Shown in pieces: positions 1 through 7,340 of a stretch of 9,007 nucleotides of DNA (its first letter is position 1; each line of letters starts with the position of its first letter). Below the pieces are notes generated by a model. That model made no database searches, was not told the DNA's origin, and worked only from the letters and a program-made list of their open reading frames with translations. Position numbers and translations under genes: made by a program. The DNA is from Sedimenticola sp. Its GTDB lineage: Bacteria > Pseudomonadota > Gammaproteobacteria > Chromatiales > Chromatiaceae. The DNA is taken from contig JAUUYI010000063.1 in assembly GCA_030590525.1 (NCBI GenBank), positions 1 to 9,007 on the forward strand, written 5' to 3'.

Positions 1-2518
1 GGTTGGCCCCCTTCCCCAGATCGATCAGGATCAGGTCACTGTCACCCCGGTCGGTGCGCAGCTGAGGGGTCAGGGTGCGCCGGACATCCGTGACCGGAGC
101 AAATCCGCTGATAATGAGTGACAGCGGCGCGGTCACCTGCCGCTGCTCACCATCCTGCTCCCAGACACTCTTCATGGACATGGAGTCCTTGCCCACCGGA
201 ATCGCGATACCCAGGGCCGGACAGAGTTCCATGCCCACCGCCTTCACCGTATCGTAAAGCCGGGCATCTTCTCCCGGATGGCCCGCCGGGGCCATCCAGT
301 TGGCCGAGAGTTTGATGTCACCGATTGCATCGATATCGGCGGCAGCCAGGTTGGTCAGCGTCTCACCGATGGACATCCGTCCGGACGCCGGGGCATCCAG
401 CAGGGCCAGGGGGGCACGTTCACCCAGGGCCATTGCCTCGCCGCTGTAACCCAGGTAGTCGGACAGGGTGACGGCAACGTCGGCCACTGGCACCTGCCAG
501 GGTCCGACCATCTGGTCGCGAGCCACCTGTCCGGTGATGGAACGGTCACCGATCGTGATCAGAAAGCTCTTGTTGGCCACTGCCGGGAGTCGCAGCACCC
601 GCAATGCGGCCGGCTTCAGCTCAATGCCCTCCAGCGCCAGCTCTCTCTTCTGATAAGGGTAGCGCGTCACCTCCCTCAGCATCCCGGGTGGCTTGCCGAA
701 CAACAGCGGCATCGGGATATCGATGGGATTATTATCGAACATGCCATCGCCCATCAGCAGCCGATCATCATCGGTGGCCTCTCCCACCAGCGCATAAGGG
801 CAGCGTTCCCGCTTGCAGATCGCACGAAACTCCTCCAGCCGGGCACTATCCACCGCCATCACATAGCGCTCCTGAGCCTCGTTGCACCAGATTTCCATGG
901 GTGACATGCCCGGTTCGTCACTGGGTATGGCCCGCAGTTCGAAACGGCCACCACGGGCTGAATCATGGACCAGCTCAGGCAAGGCGTTGGAGAGGCCACC
1001 CGCCCCCACGTCATGGATGAACAGAATCGGGTTCTCTTCACCTCGCGCCCAGCAACGGTCGATCACCTCCTGGCAGCGCCGCTCCATCTCCGGGTTGGAG
1101 CGCTGCACCGAGGCAAAATCCAGATCCTCGGCAGAGGTGCCACTGGCCATGGAGGAGGCCGCCCCTCCTCCCAGCCCGATCAGCATCGCCGGGCCACCCA
1201 GCACCACCAGCGGAGAGCCGGCCGGAAAGCTGCACTTTTCAATCTGCTCCTCGCGGATACTCCCGAGTCCGCCCGCCAGCATGATCGGTTTGTGATAACC
1301 CCGCAGTTCATCACCGGTCGAGCCAGGTACCCGCTCCTCGTAGGTGCGAAAGTAGCCGCACAGGTTGGGCCGGCCGAATTCGTTGTTGAAGGAGGCTCCG
1401 CCGACCGGCCCCTCCAGCATGATCTCGAGAGCGGATGCAATACGCCCGGGCTTACCGTGATCGGTCTCCCAGGGTTGTTCCGCACCGGGAATGCGCAGAT
1501 TGGAGACGGAAAACCCGGTCAGCCCGGCCTTGGGCCGGGAGCCTCGCCCGGTGGCCCCCTCATCACGGATCTCACCACCGGATCCGGTGGCCGCCCCCGG
1601 TTCGGGGGAGATGGCGGTGGGATGATTATGGGTCTCCACCTTCATCAGGATGTGGAGCCGTTCCCGGGTGTAACCATAAGCGTGATCACTGGGGGCCGGG
1701 ATGAATCGCTCCCCTTCCGGCCCCGTCATCACTGCCGCATTATCCTTGTAGGCGGAGAGTACGCCATCCGGTGAGCAATCGGTGGTGTTGCGGATCATGC
1801 TGAACAGGGATCGGGGCTGACGTTCTCCATCGATGATCCAGTCTGCATTGAAAATCTTGTGCCGGCAGTGCTCGGAGTTGGCCTGGGCGAACATCATCAA
1901 CTCCACGTCGCTGGGGTTGCGCCCCAGGGCCTGAAAGCTCTCCACCAGATAATCGATCTCATCATCCGACAGGGCCAGCCCCAGCTCCCCGTTGGCGCAG
2001 ATCAGCGCCGGTTTTCCAGCGCCGACCACATCCACTCGGGTGAAGGATCTCGGCCTGGCGTGAATGAACAGCCCGGCGGCATCCCCTGTCTCGAAGAAGA
2101 CCGCTTCCGTCATCCGGTCGTGCAGCACCGCCATAGCGGCGGTCAGCTCCCTGTCGTCCAGATCACCCTCTGCCGGGGCGAGATAATAGCCGATCCCCCG
2201 CTCCAGTCGCTTCACTGTGGTCAGACCACAGTTGCGGGCAATATCGCTGGCTTTCGAAGACCATGGAGAGATGGTACCGGGCCGGGGCACCACCAGCAGT
2301 AAGGTACCTTCCGGCGGGTGAGCATGGAGCTGGGGGCCATACTGCAGCAGGCGCTCCAGCACCGTCTGCTCTTCAGAAGTCAGTGCCTGCTCCAGCTCGA
2401 CAAAGTGAATGAACTCCGCATACAGTCCCAGCGGCCTGCCCACAGCCCCGACCAAACGCTGTTCGAGCTTGTTGAGGCGAAAATCGGAGAGGGCGGGGGC
2501 ACCACGAAGAGTGAGCAT
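1..2518 (-). CDS. purL: Phosphoribosylformylglycinamidine synthase, partial (C-terminus beyond the left edge)
   Basis: This is the large single-chain FGAM synthase of cytoplasmic purine synthesis, which converts FGAR, glutamine and ATP to FGAM. The visible 839 codons begin [19 protein letters not shown], the usual start of the family. They include [15 protein letters not shown] with His217 (equivalent to the catalytic His216 of the Salmonella enzyme), [19 protein letters not shown] from about residue 294, the glycine-rich [12 protein letters not shown] and [18 protein letters not shown] segments, and GKDSMSM around Lys777. The N-terminal PurS-like domain, the linker and most of both AIRS-like catalytic halves are therefore present. 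The family is usually near 1,300 residues, so the C-terminal glutaminase domain lies outside the window. I followed the reading frame at several points from 2518 to 1 and saw no frameshift or stop. The start is supported by AGGTG four bases upstream. The 126-base gap before it holds only a weak candidate -10 (TATCAT on the minus strand, 2555-2560) without a good -35, and no PurR-type box was recognised. Confidence 0.97.
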   Translation of the reverse strand, partial: MLTLRGAPALSDFRLNKLEQRLVGAVGRPLGLYAEFIHFVELEQALTSEEQTVLERLLQYGPQLHAHPPEGTLLLVVPRPGTISPWSSKASDIARNCGLTTVKRLERGIGYYLAPAEGDLDDRELTAAMAVLHDRMTEAVFFETGDAAGLFIHARPRSFTRVDVVGAGKPALICANGELGLALSDDEIDYLVESFQALGRNPSDVELMMFAQANSEHCRHKIFNADWIIDGERQPRSLFSMIRNTTDCSPDGVLSAYKDNAAVMTGPEGERFIPAPSDHAYGYTRERLHILMKVETHNHPTAISPEPGAATGSGGEIRDEGATGRGSRPKAGLTGFSVSNLRIPGAEQPWETDHGKPGRIASALEIMLEGPVGGASFNNEFGRPNLCGYFRTYEERVPGSTGDELRGYHKPIMLAGGLGSIREEQIEKCSFPAGSPLVVLGGPAMLIGLGGGAASSMASGTSAEDLDFASVQRSNPEMERRCQEVIDRCWARGEENPILFIHDVGAGGLSNALPELVHDSARGGRFELRAIPSDEPGMSPMEIWCNEAQERYVMAVDSARLEEFRAICKRERCPYALVGEATDDDRLLMGDGMFDNNPIDIPMPLLFGKPPGMLREVTRYPYQKRELALEGIELKPAALRVLRLPAVANKSFLITIGDRSITGQVARDQMVGPWQVPVADVAVTLSDYLGYSGEAMALGERAPLALLDAPASGRMSIGETLTNLAAADIDAIGDIKLSANWMAPAGHPGEDARLYDTVKAVGMELCPALGIAIPVGKDSMSMKSVWEQDGEQRQVTAPLSLIISGFAPVTDVRRTLTPQLRTDRGDSDLILIDLGKGAN

Positions 2519-2644
2519 CTTGCACCTGGCTTTCAGTTTTTAGTGGAAGGCGCAATGATACCGCAATTGGCTGTCAGGCGATCGCCCCATCAGCCGGTAT
2601 CCCGGGGGTCACCTGATTCCCACGCGCTGCGGGGCCGGCGGATT

Positions 2645-3052
2645 TCAAAGCGATTCGATGCGGCGGCGATGATACAGGGAGTAGTAGCGGACATTTGCCG
2701 GCGCGTGGGAGATGAGGCCGGAAATCAGGATGATCCCGATAAACAGTGGCTGCCTCAGTTCGGGCCAGAGCGGGATGATTCCCAGCAACAGCATCTTCAG
2801 CAGAATCGCCTGTCCTCTCAACTGCACCAGCCAGACCCCGTCGTTCCAAATGGAGATCAGGATCAGGCCCGTCCCGGAGAGCATGGTCAACTGCAGGTAG
2901 AGGCGCCAGCTCTGATCCACTCCGGCATAGAGAAAACCCGCCCCAAGCCCTGCAACGCCGAGAAGGTGCAGGGTGCGCAAGGCGATATTGACCCAGCGCT
3001 GCCCCTTGAAGTAGCGTGACTGAGCTGGAAAAAGGGAGTTTCTGAATGACAT
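2645..3052 (-). CDS. Small four-helix membrane protein, function unknown
   Basis: I do not recognise this 135-residue protein. It has a basic N-terminus (MSFRNSLFPAQSRYFKGQRW) and then four hydrophobic stretches, at about residues 24-45, 51-68, 80-96 and 101-117. It ends in a hydrophilic, arginine-rich tail (SHAPANVRYYSLYHRRRIESL). The SHAP-x-x-x-RYYS segment after the last helix looks like a conserved family signature, but no function follows from it. The frame is also open upstream to a GTG at 3112. I prefer the ATG at 3052 because an AAGGG lies just before it and because a possible -10 (TATACT) falls between the two starts, so the longer form would begin upstream of that transcript. The gene lies between the MBL-fold hydrolase and purL on the same strand, 126 bases before purL. 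The overlapping plus-strand frame is polar and Q/R-rich, like a shadow, and the hydrophobic pattern here favours this gene as the real one. Confidence 0.8.
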   Translation of the reverse strand: MSFRNSLFPAQSRYFKGQRWVNIALRTLHLLGVAGLGAGFLYAGVDQSWRLYLQLTMLSGTGLILISIWNDGVWLVQLRGQAILLKMLLLGIIPLWPELRQPLFIGIILISGLISHAPANVRYYSLYHRRRIESL

Positions 3053-3096
3053 GGCCCTTAGCCCGAAGATTTCATAAATTTGCGCCGATATCGCGC

Positions 3097-3102
3097 AGTA
3101 TA
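3097..3102 (-). promoter_or_regulatory. Candidate -10 box for the membrane-protein gene
   Basis: The minus strand reads TATACT, five of six matches to TATAAT. Transcription would start near 3089, giving a leader of about 37 bases to the ATG at 3052. The -35 side is poor: TTCGGA lies 19 bases upstream. The box sits just beside one arm of the 3105-3180 inverted repeat. This is a weak prediction. Confidence 0.25.
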
Positions 3103-3104
3103 TT

Positions 3105-3180
3105 GGTTTCACAAGGAAATTTCCGAAGGAGCGGCGTATCGGTGACTACGGCCGACTGAGGGAATATTCCTTGTGGAATC
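3105..3180. repeat. Nested imperfect inverted repeat in the MBL gene-membrane gene gap
   Basis: The outer arms are 3105-3124 (GGTTTCACAAGGAAATTTCC) and 3161-3180 (GGAATATTCCTTGTGGAATC). They pair at 16 of 20 positions as DNA, or 18 of 20 counting G-U pairs in a plus-strand RNA. Inside them is a second stem, CGGCGTA (3132-3138) with TACGGCCG (3147-3154, one bulged base), closing an eight-base loop. No T-tract follows on the minus strand, so it is not a standard terminator for the hydrolase gene. I see no flanking direct repeats. It could be an RNA structure within the operon transcript, a cruciform or protein-binding site, or an old repeat element. Confidence 0.55.
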
Positions 3181-3222
3181 AAGAGACAAGCGAGATCAAG
3201 CACAATTTGTGAAAGATTCGGG

Positions 3223-3984
3223 TTAAACCTCGAACCACCCACTCGCCTGATCCTGGTGCGTGAGAGAGAGACGCCGCTCCAGCTGGGGGGCTGCCTCGAT
3301 CAGCGCCTCACAGGCCAGTTCCGGGGTGTTGTTCTTCTCGCTCAAATGGGCGGCCACCAGATGTTCCAGACCCGCATGATCCAGCCTTTTCAGCAGTGCT
3401 GCCGCCTGAGCGTTGCTCAGATGACCCAGGTCGCCACCGACCCGCCGCTGCAGTGACGGGGGATAAGGTCCACGGGCCAGCATGCCGGGGTCATGGTTGC
3501 ACTCGAGCAACAGCCCGGTGCACCCTTCCAGCATAGCAACGGCGTGAGGTGTGATCATACCGGCATCGGTCAGCACGCCCAGCCGGGCAGCACCACTGCG
3601 GAACACGAACTGCACCGGCTCCCGGGCGTCGTGGGGCACCGGGTAGGGCAGTACCTGGATATCACCAATATGGAATGCGGGTTGGTGGGCGTGGATCAAC
3701 CGCGCATCAGGCAGGCGCCCGAGGCGCCCGGAACGAAAGGTGCCATGGGTGAGCCAGACCGGTAGTCGGTAGCGCCGGGCCACCGGTCCCACACCCCGCA
3801 CATGATCCTGATGCTCGTGGGTAACCAGAATCCCATCCAGCGTGTCCGGTGCCACTCCGGACAGCGCCAGCCGACGCTCCAGTTCCCGGGCGGCAAAACC
3901 ACAATCGAGCAACAGCCGCGTCTCCGCCGTCTCGATCAGTGTGGCATTGCCCCGGCTGCCGCTACCCAGTGAAATGAAGCGCAA
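3223..3984 (-). CDS. MBL-fold metallo-hydrolase, YycJ/WalJ type
   Basis: This 253-residue protein has the metallo-beta-lactamase fold. It opens MRFISLGSGSRGNATLIE, the typical YycJ-type start. The metal-binding motif THEHQDH is at residues 55-61 (His56, His58, Asp60, His61). Further likely ligands are His118 (VPHDA), Asp140 (LTDAG) and His213 (AAHLSEKNN). Relatives are thought to be phosphodiesterases or nucleases, but the substrate of this group in gammaproteobacteria is not known to me, so I give no gene name. It follows bamC by 14 bases, the same order (dapA, bamC, MBL gene) as in Pseudomonas, where purC comes next. The start codon is TTG: no ATG or GTG lies nearby in frame, and starting here gives the family's normal N-terminus. 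The only ribosome-binding sequence is ACAGG three bases upstream, which is close and weak, so translation may be coupled to bamC. Confidence 0.92.
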   Translation of the reverse strand: MRFISLGSGSRGNATLIETAETRLLLDCGFAARELERRLALSGVAPDTLDGILVTHEHQDHVRGVGPVARRYRLPVWLTHGTFRSGRLGRLPDARLIHAHQPAFHIGDIQVLPYPVPHDAREPVQFVFRSGAARLGVLTDAGMITPHAVAMLEGCTGLLLECNHDPGMLARGPYPPSLQRRVGGDLGHLSNAQAAALLKRLDHAGLEHLVAAHLSEKNNTPELACEALIEAAPQLERRLSLTHQDQASGWFEV

Positions 3985-3998
3985 CCGCCTGTCGCCGT

Positions 3999-5174
3999 TC
4001 AGCGAATCTGTTCCTGTATCAGGGTTAGAATCCGCTTGGCGGTCTCGGAGTTGTCCTCTTCGCCATTGACGTTCTGTATCGTCACCAGGGTCGTCTCTTC
4101 GCCCTGCGACTGCAGCCTGACCTGATACTGATTCTCCTTGTCGATATCCGCATCCTTATCCTTCCAGAAGGCCAGTTTGTCCAGCATGCCTTCATCCTTC
4201 ACGCCCTTCATCGGGTCATTGTAGCGGACATAATAGATACTCTGGGTGCGATCCCGGTCTTCCACCGCAAAACCCACCCGGTCGAGGGCAACGCCCGTGA
4301 GGCGCCAGGCCCGATCCAGCTCCTCGTCGACGACGAGAGATACTTGATCATTCTTGTCGGTCAGCCGCGAACGCGCACGGACTGACTGGCCCTTTTTCGC
4401 CAGCTCGCTGTTCGCCACTGTCTCACTGCTCCCCATATAGACCATCAGGCGACGCAGCATCTCCGCCTCCAGACCCGGGTCCGGGGGCCGCGGATTCCAG
4501 ACAGTGCGCTCCACCATGCCCTGACCATCCTGAATAATCGACTCTTCCATCCCCCGCTGAGTCAGGTAGAGTTCGGTGGTTCCCGGCTCTTCGCCCGATT
4601 CGATACGGACCCGAAACTGGTCCCGGGTCGATGCAGAGTAGAGCCCGTCGAAGACATTGCGAAACAGGTCGGTGATAAAATCATTCTTGATGTCGGCCCG
4701 GTTTTCGATCCAGTCAGTCACCATGATGCCTACCGTCGGGTCCTGCTCCTCCAGCAGAATTCCCTTTTCCTGCCAGTAATCCGCCACCTTAAACCAGACA
4801 TCATCCGGCTCTGCCTGGATCACCAGCCAACGATCCTGGCCATCCCGTTTCACTTCGATACCCTCGAAACCGGGCAACACCCCGCCCACTGCGCCGCTAC
4901 GCCCCGTTGTCGCGACCCTCTGACGCGTCTCGAACCCTGACAACGTGGACCTGCTCGGCATCCGGGCATCCGGGATCATGAGTTCATCGTTGATACTGCT
5001 GCGGGTCATGTCCGGTGGAATCTCCAGGTTCCTGGTCGCCTCCTTACTCTTTTTGTACTCCACTTTCTTGTCCGGCAGTATCTTTTCACTACCCGGTATC
5101 ATACTGCAGCCGGCGACCCCCGCCAGCAGCAGCGCAACGGTGAACGACCTCAAGGGTGTTGCAAGCATAGCCAT
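3999..5174 (-). CDS. bamC: Outer membrane protein assembly factor BamC (lipoprotein)
   Basis: BamC is a lipoprotein of the BAM complex, which folds beta-barrel proteins into the outer membrane. The 391-residue sequence begins with a signal peptide (basic MAMLATPLRSF, hydrophobic TVALLLAGVAG) and a lipobox VAGC with the acylated cysteine at residue 23. Ser24 follows it, with no Asp at +2, which fits export to the outer membrane. Next comes a polar, probably extended segment (about residues 24-95). Two globular portions then match the paired helix-grip domains of the family: one around DRWLVIQAEPDDVWFKVADYWQEKGI and one around DEELDRAWRLTGVALDRVGFAVEDRDR. The chosen ATG directly follows the dapA stop (TGAATG), with GGGG eight bases upstream; a second ATG two codons later is less well spaced. 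The position immediately after dapA agrees with E. coli. Confidence 0.95.
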   Translation of the reverse strand: MAMLATPLRSFTVALLLAGVAGCSMIPGSEKILPDKKVEYKKSKEATRNLEIPPDMTRSSINDELMIPDARMPSRSTLSGFETRQRVATTGRSGAVGGVLPGFEGIEVKRDGQDRWLVIQAEPDDVWFKVADYWQEKGILLEEQDPTVGIMVTDWIENRADIKNDFITDLFRNVFDGLYSASTRDQFRVRIESGEEPGTTELYLTQRGMEESIIQDGQGMVERTVWNPRPPDPGLEAEMLRRLMVYMGSSETVANSELAKKGQSVRARSRLTDKNDQVSLVVDEELDRAWRLTGVALDRVGFAVEDRDRTQSIYYVRYNDPMKGVKDEGMLDKLAFWKDKDADIDKENQYQVRLQSQGEETTLVTIQNVNGEEDNSETAKRILTLIQEQIR

Positions 5175-6050
5175 TCAGATAACCCCAGCCTGGCTCAATG
5201 CCTGGCGCAACGGATCATGGAACTGTTCTGCCAATGGGGTCAACGGCAGACGGATCCCGCCGGGCATCATCCCCATCTCGGTCAGGGCCCACTTCACCGG
5301 GATTGGATTGGCCTCCAGAAACAGATCGCGGTGCAACACTGCCAGACGCTGGTCGATCTCCAGTGCACCCACCTCGTCACCCTGCAACGCCGCCTTCACC
5401 ATCTGGTGCATCGCAGCCGGCGCAACGTTGGCTGTGACGGAGATCACCCCCTGCCCTCCCGCCAGTACCAGTTCCCTGGCGGTGGCATCGTCACCGCTGA
5501 TGATGTCAAACCCGTCACCCGACAACTCACGGATCGCAGCGACCCGCTCCAACTCCCCTGTCGCCTCCTTGACCCCGACGATATTGGAGATCTTCGACAG
5601 CCGACCGACGGTCTCCGGCAGCATGTCACAGGCAGTCCTTCCCGGGACGTTGTAGAGAAGCTGGGGTATCGCCACGGCCTCTGCCACGGCCTTGTGGTGC
5701 AGGAACAACCCCTCCTGAGTCGGCTTGTTGTAGTAAGGGGTTACCAGCAGACAGGCATCGGCCCCGGCCTCCCTTGCGCACTCTGTCAGGCGAATTGCTT
5801 CAGTGGTGGAATTGGCACCGGTGCCGGCTATCACCGGCACCCTCCCGGCAACAAATTCAATCACCTGCCGGATCAACCGGCAGTGCTCCTGCTCGTCCAG
5901 GGTGGCGGATTCGCCGGTGGTACCTACAGCCACTATGGCGTCCGTCCCCTGCCCGATATGCCAGTCAATCAGCCCACGCAGGCTGTTTTCATCGACGCTG
6001 CCGTCCTCCATCATGGGGGTGACCAGCGCTACCATGCTGCCTTGAAACAT
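5175..6050 (-). CDS. dapA: 4-hydroxy-tetrahydrodipicolinate synthase
   Basis: DapA condenses pyruvate with aspartate semialdehyde, the first committed step to diaminopimelate and lysine, in the cytoplasm. The 291-residue protein is full length and keeps E. coli numbering: Thr44 and Thr45 (VGTTGES), Tyr107 (TPYYNKP), Tyr133 and Arg138 (LLYNVPGRT), and the Schiff-base lysine Lys161 (GVKEATG). In the lysine feedback site Ser48, Ala49, His56, Asn80, Glu84 and Tyr106 match E. coli, but position 53 is Glu instead of His, so feedback strength could differ (inference). GGAG lies eight bases before the ATG. This is the first gene of the leftward operon, and a promoter candidate lies about 30 bases upstream. 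The long plus-strand frame opposite the whole gene is a shadow. Confidence 0.97.
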   Translation of the reverse strand: MFQGSMVALVTPMMEDGSVDENSLRGLIDWHIGQGTDAIVAVGTTGESATLDEQEHCRLIRQVIEFVAGRVPVIAGTGANSTTEAIRLTECAREAGADACLLVTPYYNKPTQEGLFLHHKAVAEAVAIPQLLYNVPGRTACDMLPETVGRLSKISNIVGVKEATGELERVAAIRELSGDGFDIISGDDATARELVLAGGQGVISVTANVAPAAMHQMVKAALQGDEVGALEIDQRLAVLHRDLFLEANPIPVKWALTEMGMMPGGIRLPLTPLAEQFHDPLRQALSQAGVI

Positions 6051-6085
6051 GCTTGAAGCTCCAGGGTATTAGGGGTTAATCGCTC

Positions 6086-6115
6086 ATTCTAATGCGTCTG
6101 CCAATATTCAGGCAA
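6086..6115 (-). promoter_or_regulatory. Candidate sigma-70 promoter for dapA-bamC
   Basis: On the minus strand the -35 is TTGCCT (6110-6115) and the -10 is TAGAAT (6086-6091, five of six matches to TATAAT), with an 18-base spacer. Transcription would start near 6079, leaving a leader of about 29 bases that carries the GGAG ribosome-binding site. The spacing and position fit well, but this is only a consensus match. Confidence 0.5.
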
Positions 6116-6116
6116 G

Positions 6117-6137
6117 AACTCTCCTGTCTGTAGAGTT
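6117..6137. promoter_or_regulatory. Short inverted repeat upstream of the dapA promoter
   Basis: AACTCT (6117-6122) and AGAGTT (6132-6137) are perfect inverted arms separated by nine bases, directly upstream of the proposed dapA -35 box. An operator is possible. The arms are only six bases, so chance is also a fair explanation. Confidence 0.25.
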
Positions 6138-6174
6138 ACGGACGACTGATAGCAGACATCCACAAACAGGGTTA

Positions 6175-6182
6175 AACTCGGG
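6175..6182. repeat. Left 8-base direct repeat (putative target-site duplication)
   Basis: AACTCGGG directly abuts the left inverted end at 6183. It matches AACTTGGG at 6235-6242 at seven of eight positions, with one C/T transition. Eight bases is the duplication length known for IS66-family insertions. Confidence 0.6.
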
Positions 6183-6234
6183 GTAACTATTCAGCTCATT
6201 TCATGGTCAATTCCAAAGCATGCTGAATAGTTAC
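6183..6234. mobile_element. MITE-like 52-base element with IS66-type ends
   Basis: The ends GTAACTATTCAGC (6183-6195) and GCTGAATAGTTAC (6222-6234) are a perfect 13-base inverted repeat around a 26-base centre. The element is bounded by 8-base direct repeats differing at one position. IS66-family elements characteristically have ends beginning GTAA and make 8-base target duplications, so this reads as a very small non-autonomous derivative or deletion remnant of such an element. It has no coding capacity. It lies in the gcvR leader, ending 41 bases before the start codon. As RNA it could fold into a 13-base-pair stem with a 26-base loop. A protein-binding palindrome not derived from transposition would be the main alternative, but that would not explain the flanking repeats. 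Confidence 0.65.
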
Positions 6235-6242
6235 AACTTGGG
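6235..6242. repeat. Right 8-base direct repeat (putative target-site duplication)
   Basis: AACTTGGG directly follows the right inverted end and pairs with AACTCGGG at 6175-6182 (seven of eight). The single difference suggests an old insertion. Confidence 0.6.
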
Positions 6243-6275
6243 AAAGGAACGATAATCCAGGAGCCTATTCGCGAC

Positions 6276-6815
6276 ATGACCCCTACAAAAAATTTTCTTG
6301 TGATCTCCGCTCTGGGTGGAGACCGATCCGGCATAGTGGACCAGCTGTCCAGGATTATCCTCGACAACGGCTGCAGTATCGTGGACAGCCGGATGACCGT
6401 CCTTGGTGGCGAATTTGCGATCCTGCTCATGATAGAGGGAAACTGGAATACCCTGGCCAAACTGGAGGGAACCCTGCCCGGCATAGAACAGCAACTTGGC
6501 CTCACCATCATTGCCAAGCGCACCACCGAGCGCCCGAGCGGGCCGGATCTCCTTCCTTACGGCGTGGAAGTGGTCTCTCTGGACCATCCCGGCATCATCC
6601 ACCATCTGGCCAGCTTCTTCTCCCAACGCAAGATCAACATCGAAGACATGGCCACCAGCGCCTACGCCGCCGCCCACACCGGCACCCCCATGTTCGCAGT
6701 CCATATGACCGTAGGCATCCCGTCAAATATCCATATCGCCACCCTGCGGGAAGAGTTCATGGAGTTCTGTGACTCCATGAACCTGGATGCCGTGCTTGAA
6801 CCGATCAAGAGCTGA
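6276..6815 (+). CDS. gcvR: Glycine cleavage system transcriptional repressor GcvR (ACT-domain protein)
   Basis: The 179-residue protein has two ACT domains and no recognisable DNA-binding domain, as in E. coli GcvR, which controls the glycine cleavage operon by binding the activator GcvA. The first ACT domain (about residues 6-82) starts NFLVISALGGDRSGIVDQLSR and has SIVDSRMTVLGGEFAILLMI, close to the E. coli sequence, followed by the family's KRTTERP linker. The second (about 95-175) has EVVSLDHPGIIHHLASFFSQ and NIEDMAT. Its divergent position beside dapA and just before bcp is as in E. coli. No gcvA or gcv gene is in the window, so the target is inferred from homology. The only AGGAG (6259-6263) is 12 bases before the ATG, longer than usual. 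The insertion-like element at 6183-6234 lies in its leader, and no clear gcvR promoter was found. Confidence 0.9.
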   Translation: MTPTKNFLVISALGGDRSGIVDQLSRIILDNGCSIVDSRMTVLGGEFAILLMIEGNWNTLAKLEGTLPGIEQQLGLTIIAKRTTERPSGPDLLPYGVEVVSLDHPGIIHHLASFFSQRKINIEDMATSAYAAAHTGTPMFAVHMTVGIPSNIHIATLREEFMEFCDSMNLDAVLEPIKS

Positions 6816-6839
6816 ACGCGTCCCTGAATAATATATAAA
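6812..6839 (+). promoter_or_regulatory. Weak candidate promoter for bcp
   Basis: CTGAAC (6812-6817) overlaps the gcvR stop codon and is followed after 16 bases by TATAAA (6834-6839), inside a markedly A+T-rich 45-base gap. The -35 match is poor. bcp could equally be transcribed from upstream of gcvR. Confidence 0.3.
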
Positions 6840-6860
6840 ATAAACAAGGAGTTAATAATT

Positions 6861-7340
6861 ATGGCTCGGATCACTACAGGCAGTAAGGTCCCGGATGTGG
6901 ATCTCCATATGACCGCTGACAAGCGGGGGCGACTCTCAGGCTTTTCTGGAAAGATCGTGGTCCTCTACTTCTACCCCAGGGCGAACACTCCCGGCTGCAC
7001 CCAGGAGGGATTGGACTTCAAGGCTGCCATCAACAAATTTCGACGTCAGTCGACCGTGATCCTCGGCGCCTCCCGGGACAGCCTCAAGGCTCAGGAGAAT
7101 TTCAAGGTCAGGCAGGAATTCCCCTTCGAGCTGATCTCGGACCCGGATGAGGAGCTATGTAAACTGTTCGACGTCATCAAGCTGAAGAACATGTACGGCA
7201 AGCAAGTATATGGCATCGAGCGCAGCACCTTTCTCATCGATGCCGAGGGTGTGCTGCGTCAGGAATGGCGCAAAGTAAAGGTCCCCGGGCATGTGGATGA
7301 GGTACTGGAAGCGGTCAAGGCGCTGAGGAAAGAGGGGTGA
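6861..7340 (+). CDS. bcp: Peroxiredoxin, Bcp/PrxQ family
   Basis: This 159-residue thioredoxin-fold enzyme reduces peroxides with a cysteine thiol, in the cytoplasm (no signal peptide). The peroxidatic cysteine is Cys46 in YPRANTPGCTQEG, the standard PxxxTxxC active site, and the conserved arginine is probably Arg121 (ERSTFLID). E. coli Bcp has a second cysteine five residues after the first; here that position is Leu51, so this protein lacks it. Cys100 (DPDEELCKLFDV) is the only other cysteine and could act as an alternative resolving residue, or the enzyme could work as a 1-Cys type with an outside thiol (inference). AAGGAG nine bases before the ATG is a strong ribosome-binding site. The gene follows gcvR by 45 bases, as in E. 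coli, and its stop codon overlaps the next gene's start. Confidence 0.93.
   Translation: MARITTGSKVPDVDLHMTADKRGRLSGFSGKIVVLYFYPRANTPGCTQEGLDFKAAINKFRRQSTVILGASRDSLKAQENFKVRQEFPFELISDPDEELCKLFDVIKLKNMYGKQVYGIERSTFLIDAEGVLRQEWRKVKVPGHVDEVLEAVKALRKEG

Noticed and set aside
965..1774. Plus-strand open frame (269 codons) opposite purL, and a similar one at 278-904
   Set aside because: The minus strand encodes continuous, well-conserved PurL through this region, so these are antisense shadows.
2577..2586. GGCGATCGCC palindrome in the purL leader (HIP1-like)
   Set aside because: A single copy in a G+C-rich sequence; not meaningful on its own.
2318..3019. Plus-strand open frame (233 codons) spanning the purL start and the membrane-protein gene
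   Set aside because: It crosses two minus-strand genes and their gap, has shadow-like Q/R-rich composition, and covers the certain purL N-terminus.
3216..3233. Small hairpin around the MBL gene stop codon as a terminator
   Set aside because: The stem is short with a bulge and a tiny loop, and no T-run follows on the minus strand.
5217..6056. Long plus-strand open frame (279 codons) opposite dapA
   Set aside because: dapA is certain from its catalytic residues; the opposite frame is histidine- and glutamine-rich with no family resemblance and is a by-product of G+C-rich codon use.
6251..6256. GATAAT as a gcvR -10 box
   Set aside because: Transcription would begin inside the ribosome-binding site, and no acceptable -35 lies upstream.
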